Made by a program: the position numbers and the translations under genes | Origin: Flavobacterium hercynium | GTDB lineage: Bacteria; Bacteroidota; Bacteroidia; Flavobacteriales; Flavobacteriaceae | NCBI RefSeq assembly: GCF_002217285.1 | Contig: NZ_MUGW01000035.1 | Coordinates: 1 to 64,000 of the forward strand | Direction of reading: 5' to 3' | Length of the DNA stretch: 64,000 bases | The notes under the pieces: model-generated | Database searches by the model: none | Told to the model about the DNA's origin: nothing | The model's input: the letters and a program-made list of their open reading frames with translations, nothing else | Shown here: positions 48,507-58,237 of the stretch, piece by piece | How the letters are laid out: every line of letters begins with the position of its first letter | Numbering within the stretch: the first letter of the stretch is position 1

Positions 48507-50879
48507 TTACTCCTCTAACTCCTCTAACTCCGCTTCTTGTTTCTTCGTTTTCTTCTTCTCGAAAGACAATACCAGCGAAGGTAAAACCACTAAGTTAGCA
48601 AACATCGCGAATACCAAAGTACAAGAAATTAATCCTCCTAATGCGATCGTACCACTGAAACTTGATAATGTAAACGTTGCAAAACCTAAGATTAAAACAA
48701 TAGAAGTATAAAAAGTACTCACTCCCGTTTCTCTTAAAGCACTGAAAACTGACTTTTTAATTTTTCCACGGCTTTGAAGCAGATCATGTTTGTATTTTGC
48801 CATAAACTGAATTGCATTATCTACAGAAATTCCAAAAGCAATACTGAATACCAAAATAGTAGAAGGCTTAAGCGGAATTCCAAAATAACCCATTAATCCG
48901 GATGTAATACAAAGCGGTAAAATATTTGTGATTAAGGAAGCCAAAACCATTTTGAACGATCTAAATAAATACAAAATAAGAATTGCAATCGTCAGAATAG
49001 CAAAAAACAAAGACTCGATTAAGTTATGTGCTAAGTATGAAGTTCCTTTTTGAAACACCAAAGCTTTTCCGGTAATCGTAACTTCGTAACGGTCTTTTGG
49101 GAAAATTTCTTTAATTTTTAATTTCAGTTTATTTTCGACTTTCGCCATTTCATCAGTTCCAATATCTTTCATGAAAGTAGTGATTCTGGCATATTGACCA
49201 GTCGAATCAACATAAGCTTTCATTAGATTTTCTTTGCTGTTCTTAGTCGCATTTTTAGCATAACTCAAGATGAAAGTCTGCTCCTGCGAAGTAGGTAATT
49301 GATAGTACTCCGGATTTCCGTTATAGAAAGCTTGTTTAGAATATTTAACCAGGTTTACAACAGAAACAGGTTTTGCCAGTTCCGGTATTTCAGAAATAGT
49401 AGTTTGCAGCTCATCCATTTTGCGAATGGTTGATGCTTTCATAACCCCTTTTTTCTTCTTGGTATCGATCATGATTTCAAGCGGCATTACACCGTTAAAT
49501 TCTTTCTCGTAGAATAAAATATCTTTAAAGAACGAAGCCGTTTTTGGCATTTCACCAATTAAACTTCCCGAAACTTTCATTTGGCGTACACCATTGATAC
49601 TGATTAATAAAAGTACAGCATAGATAATGTAAACGATTTTTCGTTTGTTTTTAACCAAGTTCTCAACTCCGTTTAATAAAGTCGAAATATAAGTTTTGGT
49701 TAAATGATATAAGTGTTTTTCTTTTGGTAAAGGTAGAAAGCTGTATACAATTGGAACAATAAAAAGTGTCAGCATGTAAACTGAAAGAACATTTATTGAA
49801 GTTACCAATCCAAATTCAAAAAGCAATTCGTTACCCGTAATCATAAGCGTTGCAAAACCAATTGCAGCCGTAAGATTGGTCATTAATGTAGCATGCCCAA
49901 TTTTTGAAATAACACGCTGTAAAGCTTTTGCCTGATTGTTGTGTAATCTGATTTCCTGCTGGTATTTATTAATCAGGAAAATACAGTTTGTAATACCAAT
50001 TACAATAATTAGCGGAGGAATAATCGCCGTTAGAATTGTGATTTTATAACCAATCAATCCAAGAGTTCCAAACGACCAGGTTACACCAATTATTAAAATA
50101 CAAATCGAAATAAAGGTTGCTCTGAACGAACGGAAGAAGAAAAAGAAAATCAAAGAAACCGTCAATAATGCAGCACCAATGAAAAGAGCAATTTCGCCTT
50201 TCATGTTATCAGCATTGATCGTACGGATGTAAGGCATTCCCGAAACACGTAAATCAATTCCCGTTGTTTTTTCAAACTTAGCAATTTTCGGAACCAGATT
50301 ATTAAGGATAAATGTTTTTCTCTCAGCCGTATTTACAATCGCTTTGTTGATGTAAACTGCTGAACGGATACTTCCGCTTTCTTTATTAAAAAGTAAACCT
50401 TCGTAAAAAGGTAAATTATGAAACAATTCGTATTGAATTCCTTTTAAATATTCGGGATCTATTGCTTTACTTTGGTCAATAAACGGAGTAAGAACAAATT
50501 TTTCGTTTACAGTATCTTTTTCTAATTTTTTTAAATCATTTAAAGAAACGACTAAATCAACCTCTTTAGATTTTTTTAATCCCGTCATCAACTCATTCCA
50601 CGCAGCGTAGTTTTTTGGGGTAAAAAACTTTGGGTCTTTAAAACCAATTACAACCAGATTTCCTTCTTCACCAAACTTATCCAGAAACTTTTGATAATCT
50701 TTATTAGCACTATGATCTTTAGGAAGCAAATTGGCTTCGGTATACGTCATAGAAAGATTTTTCCATTGAAAGGCAAGGAAAATAGTAATGGCAGATACAA
50801 GAATCAGGATTGTAATTCTATTTTTAAGTATGATTCGGGCTAATTTTTCCCAAAATCCAACGTGTACGGTATTTTTCAT
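48507..50879 (-). CDS. MMPL/RND-superfamily exporter
   Basis: A 790-residue inner-membrane transporter with 12 predicted helices in two homologous halves: one TM near 20-40 plus five near 230-400, then one near 420-440 plus five near 640-770. Each half has a large periplasmic loop. The half starting GIALFIGAALLTVSLIFFFF and the second starting LIESLFFAILTIAILILYLF carry the sterol-sensing-like membrane cores. It resembles hopanoid/lipid exporters (MMPL, HpnN-like), but the substrate is unknown. A TACCTTTG box is 17-24 bp upstream on the minus strand (50897-50904). Confidence 0.88.
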   Translation of the reverse strand: MKNTVHVGFWEKLARIILKNRITILILVSAITIFLAFQWKNLSMTYTEANLLPKDHSANKDYQKFLDKFGEEGNLVVIGFKDPKFFTPKNYAAWNELMTGLKKSKEVDLVVSLNDLKKLEKDTVNEKFVLTPFIDQSKAIDPEYLKGIQYELFHNLPFYEGLLFNKESGSIRSAVYINKAIVNTAERKTFILNNLVPKIAKFEKTTGIDLRVSGMPYIRTINADNMKGEIALFIGAALLTVSLIFFFFFRSFRATFISICILIIGVTWSFGTLGLIGYKITILTAIIPPLIIVIGITNCIFLINKYQQEIRLHNNQAKALQRVISKIGHATLMTNLTAAIGFATLMITGNELLFEFGLVTSINVLSVYMLTLFIVPIVYSFLPLPKEKHLYHLTKTYISTLLNGVENLVKNKRKIVYIIYAVLLLISINGVRQMKVSGSLIGEMPKTASFFKDILFYEKEFNGVMPLEIMIDTKKKKGVMKASTIRKMDELQTTISEIPELAKPVSVVNLVKYSKQAFYNGNPEYYQLPTSQEQTFILSYAKNATKNSKENLMKAYVDSTGQYARITTFMKDIGTDEMAKVENKLKLKIKEIFPKDRYEVTITGKALVFQKGTSYLAHNLIESLFFAILTIAILILYLFRSFKMVLASLITNILPLCITSGLMGYFGIPLKPSTILVFSIAFGISVDNAIQFMAKYKHDLLQSRGKIKKSVFSALRETGVSTFYTSIVLILGFATFTLSSFSGTIALGGLISCTLVFAMFANLVVLPSLVLSFEKKKTKKQEAELEELEE

Positions 50880-50896
50880 AATCTTTAAAATGGATG

Positions 50897-50904
50897 CAAA
50901 GGTA
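50897..50904 (-). promoter_or_regulatory. -7 element TACCTTTG for the MMPL exporter
   Basis: An exact TAnnTTTG match on the minus strand just upstream of the start. No clear -33 box. Confidence 0.4.
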
Positions 50905-51060
50905 ATGAAAAGTGCTAGAAACTAATAATTAATAGGTTAGGTTTTTACCATTTGTTAAACATAAATTAATACCTCTGTTTCGGTAAAATTTCATTTTTTA
51001 GGTCAATTTCTATGGTAGCTTTTCTCATATTTGTAGTTGAATTTAAAAAGTAACAAAAAA

Positions 51061-51390
51061 ATGAATTGGATTTTATTAGTAATAGCAGGTCTTTTTGAAG
51101 TTGGATTTGCATCATGTTTAGGCAAAGCCAAAGAAACAACAGGAATAATATCGACGTATTGGATGGTCGGTTTTTTCGTTTGTCTTTCAATTAGTATGTT
51201 TTTATTATACAAAGCAACTCAGGTTTTACCAATTGGTACCGCTTATGCAGTTTGGACAGGAGTTGGAGCTGTTGGGTCTGTAGTAGTTGGAATCCTTGTT
51301 TTTAAAGAGCCGGCGACTTTCTGGAGAATATTTTTTCTGGTAACGTTAATTGCTTCTATCGTAGGATTGAAGTTTGTTTCCAGTCATTAA
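51061..51390 (+). CDS. Small multidrug resistance family exporter (SugE/Gdx type)
   Basis: A 109-residue four-helix membrane protein. The conserved glutamate is E13 in AGLFEVGFASCLG and the signature IGTAYAVWTGVGAVGS is complete. The overall pattern is closer to SugE/Gdx guanidinium exporters than to EmrE, but some members export quaternary ammonium compounds. I chose ATG 51061 (MNWILL), which is the family start; an earlier TTG extends the frame by eight residues. No guanidine riboswitch could be recognised upstream. Confidence 0.9.
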   Translation: MNWILLVIAGLFEVGFASCLGKAKETTGIISTYWMVGFFVCLSISMFLLYKATQVLPIGTAYAVWTGVGAVGSVVVGILVFKEPATFWRIFFLVTLIASIVGLKFVSSH

Positions 51391-51445
51391 AAAAAGATTC
51401 AGATTGCAGGCAAGTCATTAATTCTTTATTAAATCTTTACCAAAC

Positions 51446-52207
51446 ATGCAGGAGAACAACACGATTACTTTTATTTTTTTGGCGATACTGCTTTTGCTGG
51501 TCATTATCATTTGTTTTTTGATGTACCAATTGCTGCAATTCAAAAAATCAAAAGAGGATGCAGAAAAAAGTTTTTATGCACTCGAAATGAAAGTGAATGA
51601 TTTGCAACTGGAAACGTTAGAATCAAAACTGAATCCGCATCTTTTTAAAAATATTCTAAATTCAATTCAGTCTCATGCTTATCAGACGTATTTTGCATTA
51701 GACAAACTAGCAAATGTTTTAGATTATATTCTGTACGAAAGCAAAAAGAAATTTGTTACCGCAAAAGAAGAGATTGACTTTGCCTTGAATTTAATCGAGA
51801 TCAATAAAATAAAAATCAGTCCGCTTTTTGAGTTGAAGATAAAAACCAATATCAACAAAGAAGATAAATTGTATGAACAGCCTTTATTGGCACCATTAAT
51901 TTCGATTGATTTAATTGAAAATGCGTTCAAACATGCCGATCTTCAAAGTGCAGACGCATTTATTTCTGTCGTATTTGAATTTAGAGACAATGCTTTTTTT
52001 ATGACGGTTTCGAATAAAATATCAGATAAAAAAGTATTAAAAAAAGAGCGTAGCGGTTTTGGTCACACTACATTAGAACACCGATTACGCATTATCTACA
52101 AAAATAATTTCAAACTTGATAAGTTTATAGAAAACGATATTTACATTGCTCATCTTAAAATAGACCTCCTTGAATACAAAACTGAAATGCTTGCTACTGG
52201 ACGATGA
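51446..52207 (+). CDS. LytS-type histidine kinase with one TM segment
   Basis: A 253-residue kinase. One TM helix (about 8-30) is followed by a short coiled coil and the His_kinase (PF06580) domain with phospho-acceptor H65 in ESKLNPHLFKNILNSIQ. The ATPase part has NAFKHADL and GFGHTTLEHRL. There is no periplasmic sensor, so it senses the membrane or a partner. The 3' end overlaps the LytTR response regulator by 38 bp, so the two are coupled. Confidence 0.9.
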   Translation: MQENNTITFIFLAILLLLVIIICFLMYQLLQFKKSKEDAEKSFYALEMKVNDLQLETLESKLNPHLFKNILNSIQSHAYQTYFALDKLANVLDYILYESKKKFVTAKEEIDFALNLIEINKIKISPLFELKIKTNINKEDKLYEQPLLAPLISIDLIENAFKHADLQSADAFISVVFEFRDNAFFMTVSNKISDKKVLKKERSGFGHTTLEHRLRIIYKNNFKLDKFIENDIYIAHLKIDLLEYKTEMLATGR

Positions 52208-52889
52208 GCTTCCGGGATTAACGTACCTGAAAATGCTCTGCGAACAAATTCCGGAACTGGAAATTGTAAAAACATTTAACAATCCTGAAAAGCTATTGAC
52301 AGAAATTCCTAATCTCGATTTTGATCTGCTTATTTCAGATATCGAAATGCCGGGAATGGATGGATTGCATCTGGCAGGAATGTTAGAGAACAAGCTGGTC
52401 ATTTTTTGTACAGCTTATAAAGAATATGCTGCAGATGCTTTTAATATCGATGCAGTAGACTACATTACAAAACCTGTAAAACTGGACCGTTTGCAAAAAG
52501 CCGTTTCAAAAGCTTTTGAACGTTTTACTAAACCACCAAAGGCAAAGCAATTCATTCAGCTAAATACAGACAAAGGAAAAACCTTGTTGCATTTTAATGA
52601 AATTGTATACATCAAAACAGCGGTTAGCGACAGCCGTGACAAAACCGTTTTACTTACAGACGGCAGTTTTCTGAATTTAAAAAACGTGAAATTCGATACA
52701 CTTTTGAATGAATTGCCTGATTCAGAATTTTGTCGCATCAATAAAAAAGAAATTGTCGCCGTAAAAGCCATTAAGTTTTTTAATCATACCGAAATTGTTT
52801 TACATCAATTAGATAAAAATGATAAGAACAGTACACTAATTCTCAGTGAAACCTATCGTGCTGATTTTTTGAAAAAAGTCAAAATCTAA
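52170..52889 (+). CDS. LytTR-family response regulator with TTG start
   Basis: A 239-residue regulator. The receiver (about 1-120) has D11-D12-E13, phospho-acceptor D57 in LLISDIEMPGMDG, and K100-like VKLDRL region. The LytTR DNA-binding domain (about 130-239) has the usual FIQLNTDKGKTLLHFNEIVY start and SEFCRINKKEIV. No ATG precedes the receiver: an in-frame TAG lies at 52161-52163, so the TTG at 52170 is the first possible start and gives the family's N-terminus (KLKCLLLDDE). It lies inside the kinase gene by 38 bp. Confidence 0.9.
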   Translation: MNTKLKCLLLDDELPGLTYLKMLCEQIPELEIVKTFNNPEKLLTEIPNLDFDLLISDIEMPGMDGLHLAGMLENKLVIFCTAYKEYAADAFNIDAVDYITKPVKLDRLQKAVSKAFERFTKPPKAKQFIQLNTDKGKTLLHFNEIVYIKTAVSDSRDKTVLLTDGSFLNLKNVKFDTLLNELPDSEFCRINKKEIVAVKAIKFFNHTEIVLHQLDKNDKNSTLILSETYRADFLKKVKI

Positions 52890-53091
52890 TGTGTCTTTTT
52901 TTTTGATATTGGAAGGGATAGTGTCTTGAAAGCATTCCATTTCTGTTGTCAAAATATACTTGTTTATTACATTTAGGGAACTTATTACAAAGTTTTTCGG
53001 ACTTGTTACATACATTATAAATTAGCCCTAAAAATGCTTTTTCACTTCGCTTTCAGTTTAGATATTTGCGCAATAAATTAAAAAATGAGTT

Positions 53092-55362
53092 ATGAATAAT
53101 ATTAAAAACTCTTTGTTTTACGTAACAATTATTGGAGGTTTTGGAGCGCTTATATATTGGATAATTTCAAAAGGTGCCGCATTAGAAGTAGGACGTGGTA
53201 TTATCCAGAAAAAAATAGAAAGCAATCACTGGAATGATTTTCTTCATTCTATGGTTGACAACCTGAAACATCCACTAGCTATTTTACTGGCTCAAATCGT
53301 AACGATTATTTTAGTTGCCCGTTTGTTTGGGTGGGTTTTTAGAAAAATAGGGCAGCCATCTGTAATCGGAGAAATGATTGCCGGTATTGTTTTAGGGCCA
53401 TCATTAGTAGGGATGTATTTTCCGGAATTTTCGGGAGCTTTATTTCCAAAAGAATCTTTAGGGAATTTGCAATTCTTAAGCCAGATAGGTTTAATTCTTT
53501 TCATGTTTGTTATTGGTATGGAACTGGATTTAAAAGTGCTTAAAAATAAAGCGCATGAATCTGTAGTTATTAGTCACGCCAGTATTGTAATTCCATTTGC
53601 CTTAGGATTAACATTTGCTTATTTTATTTACGGAACATTTGCTCCGCAAGGTGTAGAGTTTTCTTCGTTTGGTTTATTTATGGGTATTGCGATGAGTATT
53701 ACGGCATTTCCGGTTTTGGCCAGAATTGTGCAGGAACGCGGCATGCAAAAAACAAAACTGGGAACGATTGCTATTACTTGTGCCGCTGCAGATGATATTA
53801 CAGCTTGGTGTATTTTGGCGGTTGTAATTGCAATTGTAAAAGCTGGTTCACTATTAAGTTCTTTATATGTTATCGGTTTAGCTATTATTTATGTTATAGT
53901 GATGCTGAAAATAGTTCGCCCTTTCCTTAAACGTGTTGGGGATTTGAACTCAACTCGTGAAAGTCTTAACAAACCTGTTGTGGCTATTTTCTTTTTGACA
54001 TTATTGTTCTCAGCGTATGCATCTGAATTAATTGGAATTCATGCTTTGTTTGGTGCTTTCTTAGCCGGAGCAATTATGCCGGAAAACAACAAATTCAGAA
54101 ACATTTTTATTGAAAAAGTAGAAGACGTTTCGATAATCGTTTTATTACCATTATTCTTTGTGTTTACAGGATTACGTACACAAATCGGGTTGTTGAACGA
54201 TCCTTATTTATGGAAAGTTACCGGAGTAATCATTGTAGTTGCTGTAGTTGGAAAATTCTTTGGTAGTGCATTGGCTGCGAAATTCGTTGGTCAGAACTGG
54301 AAAGACAGTTTGGCTATTGGAGCATTAATGAATACACGTGGTCTGATGGAACTTGTGGTATTAAATATCGGATACGATTTAGGCGTGCTGTCTACTGAAA
54401 TTTTCACCATGATGGTTATTATGGCATTGGTTACCACGTTTATGACGGGTCCGGCTTTAGATTTTATTGGTTATATTTTTAAAGATAAAATGACTGTCAT
54501 CCCTCAGGAAATCGGAAATAAAAGTAAGTACAAGATTTTGCTTTCGTTTGCAACACCTGAAAAAGGAAAGAAGTTATTGAAAATCGCCAATAGTTTGGTG
54601 AAAAAACAAGGAGATAATTCTATCGTTACAGCAATGCACTTGTCATTGAGTACCGAAATACACTCTTTTGATGTTAAAGATTATGAGCGAAAAATGTTGG
54701 TGCCTGTAATTGAGGAATCAGAGAAGCTCAACCAGAATATGGTTAGCATTTTTAAAGTAACAAATGATATCGATACAGACATTATAGATGTTACCAATCA
54801 AGGAGAATACGATCTGTTATTGGTCGGTTTAGGACAATCAATTTTTGACGGAACTTTACTCGGAAAGATTCTTGGTTTTACAACGCGGATCGTAAATCCG
54901 GATCGTTTAATCGATAAGTTCACCGGGAAAGAAGGTTTATTCGAGAATTCTCCATTTGATGAGCGAACACGTCATATTATTGCGAAGTCAAAAACACCGG
55001 TCGGAATTTTTATTGATAAGGATTTAGATGAAGTAAATCAGGTTTTTATGCCCGTGTTTGGTAAAGAAGATGCTTTCTTAATTGAATATGCTAAAAAGCT
55101 AATCAATAATAATGGTTCTCAAATCACAGTTTTAGATGCAAGTGGCGAAGTAAAAAACACACGCGATATTCAGGAAACCATACGATCGATAGAGCAAATT
55201 GCACCAAATCATATTATGATAATGAATGACAGAACAATTAAGAAAGAATTTTTAGAAAGTCAGAACTTAATGATCATAAGTTTAGACAGCTGGAAAAAAC
55301 TAATTGAGTCGCAAAGCACATGGTTGAATAATACACCATCGGTATTGATTTTAAAACCTTAA
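53092..55362 (+). CDS. Cation:proton antiporter (CPA2 type) with C-terminal regulatory domain
   Basis: A 756-residue membrane antiporter. The first TM is separated from a 12-helix Na_H_Exchanger domain (about 60-465) that contains GEMIAGIVLGPSL, the AADDITAWC segment (acid pair of the ion site) and MNTRGLMELVVLNIG. A cytosolic C-terminus of nearly 290 residues (about 475-756) has USP-like strands (KYKILLSFATPEKGKKLL) and may sense ligands. K+ or Na+ specificity is not decided by sequence. The gene stands alone and has a strong terminator. Confidence 0.92.
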   Translation: MNNIKNSLFYVTIIGGFGALIYWIISKGAALEVGRGIIQKKIESNHWNDFLHSMVDNLKHPLAILLAQIVTIILVARLFGWVFRKIGQPSVIGEMIAGIVLGPSLVGMYFPEFSGALFPKESLGNLQFLSQIGLILFMFVIGMELDLKVLKNKAHESVVISHASIVIPFALGLTFAYFIYGTFAPQGVEFSSFGLFMGIAMSITAFPVLARIVQERGMQKTKLGTIAITCAAADDITAWCILAVVIAIVKAGSLLSSLYVIGLAIIYVIVMLKIVRPFLKRVGDLNSTRESLNKPVVAIFFLTLLFSAYASELIGIHALFGAFLAGAIMPENNKFRNIFIEKVEDVSIIVLLPLFFVFTGLRTQIGLLNDPYLWKVTGVIIVVAVVGKFFGSALAAKFVGQNWKDSLAIGALMNTRGLMELVVLNIGYDLGVLSTEIFTMMVIMALVTTFMTGPALDFIGYIFKDKMTVIPQEIGNKSKYKILLSFATPEKGKKLLKIANSLVKKQGDNSIVTAMHLSLSTEIHSFDVKDYERKMLVPVIEESEKLNQNMVSIFKVTNDIDTDIIDVTNQGEYDLLLVGLGQSIFDGTLLGKILGFTTRIVNPDRLIDKFTGKEGLFENSPFDERTRHIIAKSKTPVGIFIDKDLDEVNQVFMPVFGKEDAFLIEYAKKLINNNGSQITVLDASGEVKNTRDIQETIRSIEQIAPNHIMIMNDRTIKKEFLESQNLMIISLDSWKKLIESQSTWLNNTPSVLILKP

Positions 55363-55370
55363 AAAAAAGA

Positions 55371-55410
55371 ATCCCAAGTTTCAAAAAACTGAAACTTGGG
55401 ATTTTTTTTA
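55371..55410 (+). terminator. Terminator after the antiporter gene
   Basis: A perfect 12-bp stem (atcccaagtttc at 55371-55382 with gaaacttgggat at 55391-55402) followed by eight T. Confidence 0.9.
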
Positions 55411-55465
55411 ATTGTGAATTGTGAGTTGTGAATTGTAAGTTGTGAATTGTAAGTTGTGAATTGAG
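55411..55465. repeat. Short tandem repeat of AATTGTGAGTTGTG units
   Basis: About four imperfect 14-bp units (ttgtgaattgtgag, ttgtgaattgtaag, ttgtgaattgtaag, ttgtgaattgag). The rest of the gap to 55633 is AT-rich with TCTAA words near 55570-55633. Confidence 0.65.
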
Positions 55466-55632
55466 TTGCGATCTATATATGCTATTTTCTAACGATCGCA
55501 AGTCTAAAGCCAACGTGATGATAATCTTTGTCGAGTTTCTCATGGAGATCTCAAGATTGGGCTTAAAGCATAACAATCCAAGAATCTAAGAATCCAACAA
55601 TCTAAAATCTAAAATCTGCAATCTAAAATCTC

Positions 55633-58119
55633 TTAAATCCCCAAGTCAAGTATATAAGAAATCTTAACAGAAAGATTATCTTCGAATTTTAATAATTGGT
55701 TAGGACCATAGCGATAGAATCCGCTTAGACCAAATCCTTTGTAAATTTTGTTTAGTTCAATACCAGATTCAAAATAGCCTTTTGTCAGTGTTTTGTAAAT
55801 TGGTCCAACATGTTGTTCCGGATTTTTCATGTCTCCCCATGCCATACGTGAAACCAATACCAAAGACGGACGAACTTTTCTGAATAGTTTAATGCGTTCG
55901 AAGCCGTGTTTCACCTGAAAGAAAACATATTCACTAGAGAAGAACTCATTAAAATACATGGTTTCAAAACTGTTTCTACCAGAAAAAGTAATACGCTGTA
56001 TCAGGGTTTCTTTCGTTAGGTTGTTTGGAGCAGTATTGTATAAATGCGTTAGAGGAATGTCACCCAAAGCATAACCACCTTGCAAAAGTAAACTTGTTCT
56101 TTGACCGTTCAGGAATTTTTTCTCATATTCAGTCTTGAAATCTATTTTACTAAACGTAAAGTCATTTTGTAAAACGTCTGGTAATGATTGCGTGTATTGT
56201 AATGTAAATCTCGGAAATCGTTTGTCAGCTTCATTTCTTCCTGTTGGTGTCTGCATAAAATCGCTAAACGGCGCCCAGACAATCGACAACATTGCTGTAG
56301 TCATGACATAGTTAGAATACAATCTTCCGTGTAGATAGTACAGATAATCGAATTTTGGTTCAATATAATTTCTGGACAATTCTAAAACTGCTTCCGTTTT
56401 CGGTATAATTTTAGTCTGAAGATTCGTCTTCCAGCTAATATACTCGTAAAAAGTACTGATGTTAATCGGACGTGGATCATAGATTTTGAAAACACGTTTG
56501 TCAACAGCAAAAACAGTACTCGCGATTTCTCGTACATCATCTGTAAATGATCCATTAATCCAGGTATTGGTATTTTTATCGAGTAAAAAACCTGTTCCCA
56601 CGCTATATTTTAAAACCCCGTCTTTTGTACCGTAGGCAGTATAAGATTCTATTCTGAAATTTTTCGAAAAGCGATCGTTGGTAATACCGCCAAGTCCTAA
56701 TCGAAAACCTTCATAATTATTAAAACTAATTACTTTTTTTAGATCGAGATCAACAGGTCCTATCGGAATATAACCATTTATGATTTTTCGCCCAAAACCA
56801 AGTCGTTTTTCGACTCTTTTCTTAACCGAAATACTATCGAGCAGCTGATATGTTTTTTGTCCTTTTAAATCAAGAGTTTCAGTTCGGTTGTCATTCCAGA
56901 AAGCTTCCGGTTTTTTATGAGCATCCTCTTTGATCTCGATATAAAGTGCCGGGTTTTTAATATCCGGATTTGTATTGTAATGAATGTCGTAATTGTTACT
57001 TGCAGAAAGTAAATAGGTAAAATCAGAAGCCGCTTTTTTTCTGGACTCATTGTATTCTTCAGCATCTGCGTCAAATTGAATTGTACCGCCCAGAATTTTG
57101 ATGTCTTCGTCGTTTTTTCCTTTTACAATTTTAAAAGTCGTATTGCTTTGAAACCATACTTTTTCCTCAGGAACATATTCAAATTCGTGAATCCCGCTAA
57201 TATCCAAAACACCTTTAATTCGCATAACCGCTTTGGCTACTGCAAAACTTTCAGGATCGATATACAAAACACCTTCTAATCCGGTTGATTTCTTTTTCTT
57301 GAAATAAATCATGTAGGTACTGCGGCCTTTTATGGCAACCGTATCTAATATCTTGTAATTATAATCTTTTAGCGCACTATTAGAAATAGGACTTTCATAT
57401 TTGGTTTCCAGTAATTCGTATTTTGAATCGTAAATCGAAATGGATTGCAAATTGAATGCGATTATTTCATAAACAGGCAGTTTAAAACCGGCCATTTTAG
57501 TACCCAGAATTGTTTCTTTAAGTTTTCGATTGTTGAATTGATACTGCGATATCTTTTCAGTTTGAAATAAATGCTGTTTGGTGATTATTTCTTTAAACTT
57601 ATAATCGGAGGAATCAATATTGGTACGTTTCTTTTTCAGATCCTTGTAAACTGCTGAGGTGTCGATTCTGCCATCTATAGAATCCGGACTTGCAGTAACA
57701 ATTAATTTGTTGTAGGTTTTGTATTCAAAACTTTTTAGCTTTGTTTGGGGATTGTTTTTGTTCTTATTAGCAATTACTTTTCTTATAATTATCGAAACAG
57801 GACTTTCATTAGCAATAACAACTTCCTGCAGATTGTCTGTTTTTTGGACAAGAGCAACTGTGTAATATTTTTTATTTGAATTTAAATTTACAGTCTTGGT
57901 TTCGAAACCAATATAAGAAATAGAAAAAGTGCTTGCGCCAGGCGCTATATCGAGAATAAATTTTCCGTCAACGTCTGTAATAGTATGCTGTTTATTAGAA
58001 GTAGAAATTGTTGCAAAAGGAAGCGGTTTATTGTTACCGTCATTTACAATTCCGTTGATCTGAAACTGCGCTTGTGTAGTAAGGGTAAAAAAGAATGTTA
58101 ATAAACAAAATAGCTTCAT
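55633..58119 (-). CDS. DUF5686 outer-membrane protein with carboxypeptidase-like regulatory domain
   Basis: An 828-residue exported protein. Signal peptide (about 1-17), then a CarboxypepD_reg-like Ig domain (about 19-105, INGIVNDGNNKPLPFATIST), then the DUF5686 part. From about 430 to the end it has strands rich in aromatics and ends YILDLGI, fitting a beta-barrel anchored in the outer membrane. Function unknown. It is downstream of frr on the same strand but separated by a terminator, and has its own -7 element at 58166-58173. Confidence 0.88.
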   Translation of the reverse strand: MKLFCLLTFFFTLTTQAQFQINGIVNDGNNKPLPFATISTSNKQHTITDVDGKFILDIAPGASTFSISYIGFETKTVNLNSNKKYYTVALVQKTDNLQEVVIANESPVSIIIRKVIANKNKNNPQTKLKSFEYKTYNKLIVTASPDSIDGRIDTSAVYKDLKKKRTNIDSSDYKFKEIITKQHLFQTEKISQYQFNNRKLKETILGTKMAGFKLPVYEIIAFNLQSISIYDSKYELLETKYESPISNSALKDYNYKILDTVAIKGRSTYMIYFKKKKSTGLEGVLYIDPESFAVAKAVMRIKGVLDISGIHEFEYVPEEKVWFQSNTTFKIVKGKNDEDIKILGGTIQFDADAEEYNESRKKAASDFTYLLSASNNYDIHYNTNPDIKNPALYIEIKEDAHKKPEAFWNDNRTETLDLKGQKTYQLLDSISVKKRVEKRLGFGRKIINGYIPIGPVDLDLKKVISFNNYEGFRLGLGGITNDRFSKNFRIESYTAYGTKDGVLKYSVGTGFLLDKNTNTWINGSFTDDVREIASTVFAVDKRVFKIYDPRPINISTFYEYISWKTNLQTKIIPKTEAVLELSRNYIEPKFDYLYYLHGRLYSNYVMTTAMLSIVWAPFSDFMQTPTGRNEADKRFPRFTLQYTQSLPDVLQNDFTFSKIDFKTEYEKKFLNGQRTSLLLQGGYALGDIPLTHLYNTAPNNLTKETLIQRITFSGRNSFETMYFNEFFSSEYVFFQVKHGFERIKLFRKVRPSLVLVSRMAWGDMKNPEQHVGPIYKTLTKGYFESGIELNKIYKGFGLSGFYRYGPNQLLKFEDNLSVKISYILDLGI

Positions 58120-58165
58120 ACTCAGGATTATGGTTTCAAAACGGAAACATTTTAATTTTGGTATG

Positions 58166-58173
58166 CAAAAGTA
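58166..58173 (-). promoter_or_regulatory. -7 element TACTTTTG for the DUF5686 gene
   Basis: An exact TAnnTTTG match on the minus strand. Its expected -33 position falls inside the frr terminator, so promoter and terminator overlap. Confidence 0.4.
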
Positions 58174-58177
58174 AGGA

Positions 58178-58217
58178 TAAAAAAAATCCGTCTAGTAAAA
58201 TTTAACTAAACGGATTT
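58178..58217 (-). terminator. Terminator of the pyrH-frr unit
   Basis: On the minus strand AATCCGTTTAGT (plus 58205-58216) pairs with ACTAGACGGATT (plus 58185-58196, one wobble) and runs into a T-run. Confidence 0.8.
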
Positions 58218-58237
58218 TTATTTTGTACAGAATAAAA

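Noticed and set aside
51391..51445. Possible guanidine riboswitch near the SMR exporter
   Set aside because: The regions up- and downstream lack paired ACGR loops or other guanidine aptamer features that I can recognise.
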